Origin: Rhyzopertha dominica
Taxonomy: Eukaryota; Arthropoda; Insecta; Coleoptera; Bostrichidae
NCBI GenBank assembly: GCA_025024175.1
Contig: QCXZ01000053.1
Coordinates: 4,650,001 to 4,714,000, forward strand
Length of the DNA stretch: 64,000 nucleotides
Direction of reading: 5' to 3'
Part shown: one piece after another, positions 1 through 9,193 of the stretch
Numbering within the stretch: the stretch's first letter is position 1
How the letters are laid out: each line of letters opens with the position of its first letter
Position numbers and translations under genes: made by a program
The notes under the pieces: generated by a model
What the model was told of the DNA's origin: nothing
Seen by the model: the letters and a program-made list of their open reading frames with translations, nothing else
Databases searched by the model: none

Positions 1-328
1 GTATCTAAGCATCAATACATTTTTGCAATGAGCAACAAAGTCATCGTATTATTAAAATTTGTGCAGTTCCAAAACGCTGTTATAAGTATATATAAGATAT
101 TTTTTTCAAACAATTATACATTTTTATGAGAGAAAATACCTATATAAACTTTCAACTCAAGTTTTTATGAAGACTTTGCCCTGTAGATTTGAAGATATCG
201 TACTAGCAATCCTCAATGGGACACCCTGCATAAGTACCAGAATACTCAATATTGGTACAGAATTATGGAATCAAGTCAAATCTCTTGTTCCATTCCACTC
301 TAATAACCAAAGTTTTTTATTCCTTTAG
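1..328 (+). other. intron of the BMP-like gene, 3' part
   Basis: No coding segment is recognisable. The stretch ends in a pyrimidine-rich run and an AG at 327-328, a good 3' splice site for the exon that begins at 329, so it is read as the end of an intron whose start is outside the window. Confidence 0.6.
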
Positions 329-562
329 GCCTATCAATGTCAAGGCAAATGTTTCTACCCTGTTGCCGATCATCTAAATCCGACCAAGCATGCTATAGTA
401 CAAACACTTCTACACAGCGTGGCTCCGTCTAGAGTATCCAGGTCCTGCTGCGTACCTACTCGTCTGGAGTCGATATCAGTGCTCTACGTGGATGACAATG
501 GTGTGCTAACATACAGATACGCATACAAAGACATGGTGGTAGCTGAGTGTGGGTGCAGATAG
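329..562 (+). CDS. TGF-beta family ligand, BMP9/10-like, terminal coding exon
   Basis: After a splice acceptor (AG at 327-328) an open frame of 77 codons runs to TAG at 560-562. It encodes the C-terminal part of a TGF-beta cystine-knot domain. Visible marks, in order, are [17 protein letters not shown], the adjacent cysteine pair in [15 protein letters not shown], and the terminal CGCR. This family forms secreted dimeric ligands that bind type I/II serine-threonine kinase receptors. The segments [24 protein letters not shown] and MVVAECGCR resemble vertebrate BMP9/BMP10 (GDF2) more than Dpp or Gbb. The propeptide, cleavage site and first cysteine lie upstream of the window. The exon has no ATG because it is internal to the protein. 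The family call is very secure; the BMP9/10 subgroup is inferred from residue patterns. Confidence 0.92.
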   Translation, partial: AYQCQGKCFYPVADHLNPTKHAIVQTLLHSVAPSRVSRSCCVPTRLESISVLYVDDNGVLTYRYAYKDMVVAECGCR

Positions 563-1275
563 TTTTTAATTGCATGCCCTTTGTTAAGAAATAAAATGTT
601 ATTTATATATCAATATGACAATCCAATTTCAGATTACTAATGAGCGAAAATTTACAAACCTGTCATCTATCATTTCCTAAAGCAACTGTTACAATTCACT
701 GACATTATGGCCAGTAATAAATAATTTATTCACGCTCTTTGATTACCTTCTGCCAGCTACCTAAACAGTGAATCATTTATTAATTAATACATCAACGAAA
801 TTACCCGCCGCCTACCAGTTTTAGTTAGTGTTTACCAACTTTTATTACAGTAGAAATTAAGGTATTAATAGGTGATAATGTCAGTACTTGATATAGATCG
901 GTTCACAGAACAACGTCTATTTTAGCACGGCTATTATGTGTAGATAGAAAAAAAACTAACGACAAAATAAGTGAATTTTAGCTTACATAAAGTCAAATAC
1001 AGTATATTAAGAGAGAGAGTGTATAAAAGGATATTTACCAAAATAAGCAGGAAGGTGTAAATACAGACAAATGGAAAACAAAGCTACATAAGAAGTTCAA
1101 AGTCTTCGAGGGGATATCATTATTTACGGTTCGTGATATAGTAGTCGTTGACTGACAGTTAAATTCTTTAACATATTAAAAGTTTATTTATTTTTTTAAA
1201 CTTGTTCAATACGTCATTCGTTGTTTGTTAAAATAATTTAGAATTTACGCGAAGATGTTTGAATAATTTTCAACA
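563..1275. other. intergenic, AT-rich
   Basis: It holds the 3' UTR of the ligand gene and then AT-rich DNA. The part from about 1130 is probably the 5' flank of the mariner remnant, but I could not define its terminal repeat. No other gene is seen. Confidence 0.5.
590..595 (+). promoter_or_regulatory. polyadenylation signal of the BMP-like gene
   Basis: AATAAA lies 28 bases after the stop codon of the ligand gene, giving a very short 3' UTR if used. Other AT-rich candidates follow, so usage is not certain. Confidence 0.5.
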
Positions 1276-2141
1276 ATGAAAAAACCTTATATACACGCAG
1301 TTATAAAATATTTGCAAAAGAAAAGGTTGTCGCCAAAAGCAATTCATGAAGATATGGTGGGTGTATTAGGAGAGAGTGCTCCTTCTTACCAAGTGGTAAA
1401 AAATTTGTCACTGTTCAGGAAAATGTTAATCGTGTACATGACATGGTAATGGCAGATAGGAAAATGACCATTCGTCGGATAGCTGAAATTACAAACTTTT
1501 TATATGGCACAATAGAAAAAATATTAACAGATATTTTAGGTCTTAAAAAGTTATCTGCACACTGGGTCCCTAGAATGTCGACGTCTGACCAGAAACGTTC
1601 GAGAATCCTGCATTCTGAAGTCAGTCTGGCAAAGTTTTCAGAAGACCCGGATGAGTTTCTCTCTTGATTTGTAGAGGTTGATGAAACATGGGTCCACCAC
1701 TTAGACCCAGAGTCAAAACAACAGAGTATGGAGTGGTATCACAAAAGTTCTTCTCCACCAAGCAAATTTCGAGTTGTGCCCTCTGCTGGTAAAATTATGG
1801 TCACAATTTTTTGGGATGCGAACGGAATTTTACTATGCCAAGTTAAGTTCAAAATTGCACGAGCGCATCAAAAAGAAAAGACGGGGAAAATTGAGTAAAG
1901 TACACAAATTGAATTGCACGAAAACCCTGCGTATTCACCAGAACTAGCTCCCAGCGATTACTTCTTATTTCCGAAATTGAAAGAATATCTATGTGGGACC
2001 AGATATGATCATGATTATCAAGTGATGACAGCAGTAAACGACTGGTTAGAGGACCAACCACAAGAATTCTTTTCTAGAGGAATCAGAGCATTGGTACATC
2101 GTTGGACCAAATGCATCGAAGTTCAACAAAATTTTGTTTGA
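1276..2141 (+). pseudogene. mariner-family transposase, decayed
   Basis: Starting at ATG 1276, broken frames give the mariner order. The N-terminal helix-turn-helix region comes first, then HWVPRM, then VDETWVHH (first catalytic Asp), SKQQSMEW, KIMVTIFWD, and YSPELAPSDYFLFPKL (third catalytic Asp). The central part with the second Asp (the HDNA motif) is missing, by a deletion near 1850-1910. There are also several stops and frame changes. The reading frame ends just before the family's usual C-terminus, where a Penelope-like 3' end begins. It is a cut-and-paste transposase relic with no possible activity. Confidence 0.88.
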
Positions 2142-2276
2142 ACTTGTGTCAGGCAAATTTTGAGGTTCTTCGTCTTTGACAAAGATTACAGTTGTAGTCG
2201 TCAGACTAATAACTTTTTGTCAGTGTTTTCAAGAGACAGCGATCTTTCCGAGAATATATTATCTTATTTGTCAGTT
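2128..2276 (+). mobile_element. Penelope-like element 3' end, family A, fragment
   Basis: This segment matches the ends of the two larger family-A copies (6146-6287 and 22853-22978) nearly base for base. It contains only the non-coding 3' terminus and abuts the mariner coding remnant at a shared stretch of about 15 bases. The hammerhead-like region has lost its GAAA in this copy. Confidence 0.8.
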
Positions 2277-4218
2277 ACCTGAAAAATCCAGTTAAACAAA
2301 GCACATGCGTTCAGTCATCTTGACCAAGCTACCTAGTTCATTTCTGCCAAATTAACTTCGCGCTTAGAGAATAATAATTAAAAAAATCAAGTGAAACAAT
2401 CGACCAATTCCTTTTATTATTCACTACTGCTGCTGCTGCTCATAGGAAACTATTATTATCAAACATACACTTTTACCAAATATGAACCAAAGCCTTGACC
2501 TGCACGTTATATAGATAATATCTGCAGTGGAGATTTTTTATCAAAACATCGTTTCCCACTTCCTATTAACAAATGGGTCATACAATTCGGTCAACTTCAT
2601 TCAGGGCGCGAGCGATGCAGTCTAGCATACTACAGCATATCGACCGGACTATGACGTAACATACGCTACCAATGGGATTTCGGAATCCCAATTACGTCGT
2701 ATACCAAGCAAGATCAGCAAAGGTGGCTTCAAAACGAATNAAAGAATTTCAACGCAGATTTAATTTAACAAAATTATTTTAATTCTCCCACACTAATCAT
2801 CTTAATCAGAGAAGAAGAAATCAAAATTATCAAGTTTAAATTTCCTGGCGATAATATTTTGCGGGTGTGATCATATCATGTATTCAGTTCACCTTGAACA
2901 TAACGAAACGTTGGGGTAACAATTGAGGGTTGAATTTCCCCAGTGCCAACCATGACCTGACCCGGTGAGCTGTTTCTAACCTAGCAAATTTGGGGGTGCG
3001 TTACGTAAATGTGATATTACAATAAACTGAGATAATAAAATGACCCTACGTGTCCAATACTTAAAATTGTTACTTTACAAGACAGTTTGAGAAGTGATCG
3101 TGTGCTGTGCTAAATTAGTATGTTTGTGATAGATTTTTTCGGTGCTATGGCAAACACCACGCTAAATTACTTCCCGTACTTCAACTTGTCCAAGACTGGT
3201 AAGCAAGCAAAATATTTTTTTCACTTGGCCATGAAAAGTTCACCAACTATGCACTCTTAGAACGTTACGCCCCTTTGAAGTTCTGATGTCTGTTTTCTCG
3301 CCAATAACTTTCAAACCTTTACAAAAACGATTTGAAATTTTAGGCTTTAGTTACAAAAGGCAATGGACATTGAATTCAGATGAAACTGTAAATGTTATGT
3401 CGGTAAATTACAGCATTCGTCGCATTAAAATCTCCATGCTTTTTATGTTTTGTAAATTTTTAAATGCAGCTACCGTTTTTGAACAATAATAGTAAAATGT
3501 TTCCGCGGATCCAGTGTTACTACTCAGCCAGTTATGGCGCAAATGTGAGAGTTCAATTAAAAACGTAGAGGGCCTGAAAGTTTTTATTAATTTACAAATT
3601 CTATATTCAAACGTCCTCTTTTACCAATAGTCATTAATAAAACCGCTTCTATGCTTGTTAATACCTTTTAATTAATTGACATCGCTACTGCCAACAACAT
3701 ACAATTCAATTACGTAACTTACTGCACCTATACATAAAGGCGCAATGCAGCGTATCACACTGCGTTGCAGTATTTAATTATTTTGAGTTCTTATGGTTTA
3801 AAGTTCATTGCAAATATTCTTCCATAAAATTTGATCATAATGTGTTATTGAATGGCATAATTCTTTTATAAATTAGTACATGCAAAAATTGCTTTCTTGC
3901 TAGAAGTCTCTTATTCTTATTGCTAGAATCGGTGTATGAAGAGTCAATGCGTTGCAACTCCCCAACTTTTAAAACTAACATTTTACTGTGTTCGCCAATT
4001 TACTTCATATGCATTAATGTAACTGATATCCGAAGTTTTGTAGTCGAAGCCTTTCAGTGATACGCAAACTTGCAAAAGCGCAGGAATCAAAAGTGCCCCG
4101 GAAGTTTTGAAATGAGCATGTCTCTCTCAACTATAATTGTCAGACCTCGTATACTGGCATATTTTTACAATCATTTTAATTCTAATACCTTTTGCTCTTT
4201 ATTTTTATGGTACTTTAC
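2277..4218. other. intergenic, no gene seen
   Basis: AT-rich sequence with no recognisable coding segment. A short hairpin with a TCGG loop (AATGGGATT / AATCCCAATT) lies near 2668-2692, flanked by ACGTAA/TTACGT. Confidence 0.4.
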
Positions 4219-4629
4219 TATACAGGGTGAATTTGTTCGACGACCAGTATGGGGATCTCGAAAACTAGAAGAGATAGAAGGCAGGTCAGGTTGAAAAAGA
4301 TTCGCTGTTTTGTTGACCTGCTCAATGCACGTTTAAATCCTTTTATCTCGTAAAAAGGTAAATACAATAGTTGTAGATAATTTTACCATTAATAAAGTAG
4401 ATTACGCCAGTTTGTTATGCGTTTTGTCATATTTGAAATATGTCACAACCTTTTTTTTTAATNGAAACCATAATTGACTATGGATTCATAATCAACGATG
4501 TAAACTCGGCATAATTATTTTGAAAAATTCCAGAGTTATAGCAAGTTTTCTATATTTTTTGTTGTTTGTTATTTTAAATAGTTAGCCATGAAATACATCG
4601 TTTTGTTTCATAAAAAAAACATTTGAAAA

Positions 4630-4656
4630 TGTTATTATTATTATTATTATTATTTA
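4630..4656 (+). repeat. (TTA)n microsatellite
   Basis: A run of about seven TTA units inside the composite element. Confidence 0.85.
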
Positions 4657-4721
4657 ACCGTTAACGTAAGAAGAAAATGCAAACACAAAACACAAAAAAT
4701 AATAATCTAAAATACGAATTA

Positions 4722-5000
4722 CTACAAAAGCTGTTCAAACAATCCTCGATTATAGAAAATAGAGTAAATTGCCTCCCTAATAGTAAGTCTGTCAATTGTA
4801 ACAAAAGCTTGTAAGCTTCTTGGTTTACAAAAAGAGCCACATTGTCCTAAGTTATAGCAAAGCCTTTTTAATCGCTTCAAAAAAGGCAGACGGCGATCTT
4901 GGTAGCGATGAAAGTATTTTTCAGATACTCGAGCGGGATTTTTGAAATATATGATGTAGCATTCAACCATATTAACCTTTTCTAGATTTGAAAACTCCAT
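4722..5000 (-). pseudogene. DUF4817-type transposase N-terminus, fragment
   Basis: On the minus strand, from an ATG at 4998-5000, the product begins MEFSNLEKVNMVECY. It continues with ARVSEKYFHRYQDRRLP and LGQCGSF, the spacing seen in DUF4817, a small N-terminal domain found in many insect IS630/Tc1-like transposases. The helix-turn-helix and DDE parts are not found after it. It sits inside the 4219-6470 composite and could belong to that element, or be an older separate insertion. Confidence 0.5.
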
Positions 5001-5224
5001 TTTCAACTTACAAATAAGTGAATTTTTAGTGCTCAGTTCTAATTAACTGTCAGATACAAGAAACAATTGCACCATGGCTAACTATTTAAAAAGAATACAA
5101 AAACAATACAGAAAATTGACCATAACTCTGGTATTTTACAAAATAATAATACCGAGTGTTCGAGGGTGAATGTTTCAGCGTCCATAAATATAAGTTCATA
5201 TTTTCTCATCAAATCTAAGCTTAA

Positions 5225-6287
5225 TAGAGATCCCCTAGGTGAAACGATTGCCATATTATCTGGACATTGTTTAAAATCTACTTATTCTTATGGAACGATA
5301 ATCCTGTAGTAGCCAATTTGTTTATGGAAAATTTTGAACAAGGAACGACAAACAGTTTTCAGTCTAAGACAAAATGTTGGTATAGGTACGTAGATGACAC
5401 TTTTGTACATTTGAACAGTTAAAATCCTGACATAAAATTTACTATGGAATTAGAAAGCAATGGTAGTTTACCTTTCTTGGATGTCCAAATTTACAGAATA
5501 AACACTGGACAGTTAGGACATAAGGTTTGTAGAAAACCAACGCACACAGACAGATATGTACATGCCCATCTCACCACCCCCAATCTTATGAGGACGTTAT
5601 TTGTTAGAACACAAAGGATCTCAGACGAAAGTTCTTTACAAAAAGAAATATATCATCTTAAATCAGCGCTAGTGAGAAATGGTTATAGCAATAAGAATAT
5701 TTGGCCAGTTTTTAATAAAAGTGCTCATCCAAATCAAGTAAATTCTCAGCCAGGACAAAGTAAATTGAAGTTGAGTTTGCCTTATGTACAAGTTCTACTA
5801 AAGATAAGGTACATTTAGAGAGTGAAGGTTCTTGCGGCAAGTGCGGTCAAACTAAAAGAAAAGTAGGTACGCATTTGAAAGAACACATACGTGCTACTAG
5901 GCTGCAACAGATAAATAAACGTAACTGAACACTCATATTTAACTAAACACATGAATATTATCCGTCTAACTAAAGAAGCTATAGAAATTTGTAGGAATAC
6001 TAATAATTTTATTAGGCATTGTGGGAATTATGAGTTAGGTGACATTTGGAAGGCTATTTTGTAGTTATCTGCTATCAAGTAGTTCGTGTATACCTAGTAG
6101 GTAGGTAGTTAGGTTCTTTTTTGTCAGGTTGTTTTACTTTCCAAATTTTGTTTGAACTTGTGTCAGGCAAATTTTGAGGTTCTTCGTCGTTGACAAAGAT
6201 TACAGGTGTAATCGAAACGTCAGACTAATAACTTTTTGTCAGTGTTTTCAAGAGACAGCGATCTTTCTGAAAAAATCTTATCTTATA
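5225..6287 (+). mobile_element. Penelope-like retroelement, family A, 5'-truncated copy 1
   Basis: Penelope-like elements encode a telomerase-related reverse transcriptase followed by a GIY-YIG endonuclease. Visible here are PVVANLFMENFEQ and the catalytic YVDDTFV (about 5310-5410). LPFLDVQIYR and RKPTHTDRY follow in the frame 5444-5818, then the connector ESSLQKEIYHLKSALVRNGYSN. The MGSPLSP block just before PVVAN has been lost. Compared with copy 2 (21995-22978), the GIY-YIG part has three internal deletions. Residues equivalent to GVYKITC and YIGQT are gone, so the endonuclease is dead. The non-coding 3' end from 6146 is shared with copies at 2128 and 22853. Confidence 0.88.
6189..6223 (+). 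ncRNA. hammerhead-like motif, degenerate core (PLE family A)
   Basis: A stem GATTAC-AGGT-GTAATC is followed by GAAACGTC, as in hammerhead ribozymes. The upstream conserved box reads TTGACAA instead of CTGANGA, with two changes at core positions. The position in the element equals that of the better hammerheads in the other PLE families. Confidence 0.35.
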
Positions 6288-6470
6288 CCTAGTGTTATAT
6301 CGTTGAACAGGTAAACATAGCCAACTATGGTTTCTATTTTAAAAAACATAAGTTTATGTCATATCTCAAATACACTAAAGCCGCGAATCTTTCTCCATTT
6401 AATGTTCCTTCTAGCTCTGCTAGTTTTCGAGATCCCCACACAGGTCATCTAAAAAAGCTCACCCTGTATA

Positions 6471-7383
6471 TCTGCTGTACATACCATCTTTACAATTATG
6501 TCAAGATAGTTTTAGATATGAGGTAAAATCTGTATTCAAAATTTTGTTATGTTTATATCAACAAAATTGTAGCAACAGCTGCCGCGAATCTCACATCTAA
6601 AATTTCTATTACATGGGAGAGCACCTTCTGGCCCGTTCCTGCATGTTTTATAAACGGGCGCAATATCGACGCCTATTGGCCGCTACTAAACTAATTATTG
6701 ATAAGACGAGGACTTTGTACGCCTTCTTCGGCTGGAAAAAAATTACCTGCCCTTACACATACTCGGCATGTAAACGATAAGTGCGCGTCTCACTTTCATC
6801 GTGATAATAAGGGAACAAACAAGCTGATACCGCAGTCGACTGCATTTATCCATCGGTATCAAGACGCGACGCGGTTTGTGGGAAATTAATTGGACTTCAT
6901 TCGCAGGTGGTGCTATTGTGCTTTTGACACGATGTTTGACAACATTCTGCAGAAATGTGAGTACCTAATGCAATTTTAATGTAGGTGCGAATCCAGTTTT
7001 CATTTTTGACAGAGTAATTTTCTTATCTATTATTGCATTACAAATGTACTAAGACAAATCAATAGTATTAGTATCAAATTTAATGCGCATTAACTTAGGC
7101 TTACCTTAGAAGTATTTGCTGAAATTGAGATGGTATTTATTTAAAAATTTGTAAGGAAACCTCAATTGTACGGGTGAGTTGAACAAAAAATATTGTCGTA
7201 TTTATCTTACAAGAGGCCGTTAATTTATTTTAAATCGCGTGCAGTGTTTTTAGCATCTTTTGATTCCCTACTAATTGCTTGACCATAACCTATAAAATAT
7301 TTTTGCGATTTCTATTACGTCTAAAGATACCTCGCATTTGATGGAAAATATTAAATTCGTAGATATTAAAAAAAAAGACTTAA
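6471..7383. other. intergenic, with a GC-richer patch
   Basis: About 6600-6960 is richer in CpG than its surroundings, contains ATTGGCCG (an inverted CCAAT box) and ends in a strong-looking splice donor, GTGAGT, after AGAAAT near 6957. It could be a promoter with a non-coding first exon. No protein family is recognised. Confidence 0.3.
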
Positions 7384-8385
7384 TATACAGGATGTGCACG
7401 CTAACAGTCTACAATAGCTAACTTTTTTATTTGAAACCGTAGCATAGTGGTTTAAATGGGAAAAAAATCTTGATTTTTCGAGGAAAATTTGATGGTCTTT
7501 GCAAAAAAAACAATTGATCATTATCTGTCAAAGATATTGACTATAAGTTTGTTATTTTAAATAGAACCACCCCACTTTTTATAGCGCATTCGATTAAGGG
7601 CGTCGAATTAAACAAAAAAAGTATTAAGGTACTAACACCCTACAGTCATTTGTTTTTGAGATATCTCAGGTAATATGATTTGTGTTCACGAAAAAGTCTA
7701 CAATAGCTAAATTTTTTATTTGAAATTGTAGCATAGTGGTTTAAATGGGAAAGTTTCTTGATTTAAAATGAAGAGTTTGATGGGGTTTACAAAGAAAACA
7801 ATTGAACATCATCTGTCAAAGATATTGACTACAAGTTTGTTATTTTAAATAGGACGATCCCACTTTTTACAGCGCATTCGATTTAGGGCATCGAATTAAA
7901 TAAAAAAGTATTAAGGTACCAACACCCTATAGTCATTTGTTTTTGAGATATCTCAGGTAATATGATTAGTGTTCACGAAACAGTCTACAATAGCTAACTT
8001 TTTTATTTGAAATCGTAGAATGATGTTCAATTGTTTTTTTGTAAAAACACCATCAAATTCTTCACAAAAAATCAAGAAACTTTCCCATTTAAACTACTAT
8101 GCTACGATTTCAAATAAAAAAGTTTGCTATTGTAGACTGTTTTGTGAACACTAATCATATTACCTGAGATATCTCAAAAACAAATCACTGTAGGACCTTA
8201 ATACTTTTTTGTTTAATTTGACGCCTATAAAAAGTAGGGTCGTTTTATTTAAAATAACAAACCTGTATTCAATATCTTTGACAGATGATGTTCAATTGTT
8301 TTTTTTTTGTAGACACCATCAAATTCTAGAAAAATCAAGAAACTTTCCCATTTAAACCACTATACTAGCATGAACACTCTGTATA
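7384..8385. repeat. foldback element built from about 288-bp direct and inverted units
   Basis: A unit beginning GTCTACAATAGCTAA starts at 7407, again at 7696 and again at 7984 (truncated), a period of 287-289 bases. From about 8022 the same unit runs in inverted orientation to 8385. All units share GTTTAAATGGGAAA, CAAAGATATTGACTA, TTGAGATATCTCAGGTAATATGATT and GTGTTCACGAA. The outer ends are related inverted sequences (TATACAGGATGTGCA and, reverse-complemented, TATACAGAGTGTTCA). No open frame is present. It looks like a non-autonomous DNA element that formed tandem and inverted arrays. Confidence 0.8.
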
Positions 8386-8507
8386 TAATAATGGGTGGGA
8401 ATTTTCACGATTTTCTTTCCATTCTTTGAAAAATATGGATAAATATTTACGGAAAGTTAAAAAATATTCTACTATAAAAGCTGATATCTATGCACTGCAA
8501 ACATACC

Positions 8508-9193
8508 AGCTTTGCCAAAGCCTCCAGTTTTGGAAAAATGGAAAACCGATAAAGACAGCGACATTAAAAGCTTTCTGAAATATTTTTAATTAGAGTGGCT
8601 CCAAAAATATAGAAATTGGTATGAAGGTAGTGCGCTATAATAAAAAAAAAGCACACCATTTGAGAGAGACTACCAGTTGGTCAATTTTTGAATCATGTTT
8701 TGGATCTCTTAATCAAATGGCCTAAAGATCGAGATCTAGAATAAATCAATTTTAAAAAGCTTGCTCAAAAAGCGTCTGTTTTCCATAAAGACTGGATTAC
8801 AGCTTACCAATAGGCAGGTTCAAATAAAAAAGTTTTAAAGTAAAAGGACAAGATGGTAAATCATCGTATTATATATTATTAGCTACATAGTCCAGATTCG
8901 TTAGTATCACTAAACATATTGTTGATAATTATGTGAAAAAAGATAACTGCTGGGATCATTTTGAGGAATTTAAAACATATAGATACGGTAAGGTTGTGAT
9001 CACTATAATTAAGATCACAGTAAAAGTTTCATGTACTTGCGCTTACTATTTAAAGAAAATGGTATACAAACATGTCTTAGGCATGAAAATTAGACTGCAT
9101 TTGGTGGAAACTCCTGCAGACGCCAAGAAGATTCCTTTAGGCCAAAAGCGAAAACGTGGCCGACCTGCACACGCCAATATGAGCTTTAATTAA
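8508..9193 (+). pseudogene. MULE-type transposase C-terminus with SWIM zinc finger, decayed
   Basis: Broken frames from 8508 give SFLKYF and EWLQKYRNWYEGSALY, typical of the region after the catalytic core of Mutator-like transposases. An open segment from 8891 to the TAA at 9191-9193 contains WDHFEEF, then VSCTCAYYLKKMVYKHVLGM, a SWIM zinc-binding pattern. It ends with IPLGQKRKRGRPAHA, a basic tail with an AT-hook-like RGRP. The usual third zinc ligand (CKH) is a tyrosine here (YKH), and several stops lie upstream, so the copy is dead. A domesticated SWIM protein is less likely, given the stops. Confidence 0.65.

Larger units (their letters stand above)
4219..6470. mobile_element. DNA element with long imperfect terminal inverted repeats, split by a Penelope insertion
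   Basis: The left end reads TATACAGGGTGAATTTG. The right end, reverse-complemented, reads TATACAGGGTGAGCTTTT. Similarity continues inward through GGGGATCTCGAAAACTAG, the AGAAGG stretch, and further blocks around GAAACCATA.TTG.CTATG. The arms are therefore about 180-290 bases (4219-4515 against 6288-6470). Between them lie a DUF4817-type fragment and a complete Penelope 3' end, so the element was opened by later insertion. Its superfamily is unknown; the CAGGGTG ends are common among Tc1-like and MITE elements of insects. Confidence 0.65.
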
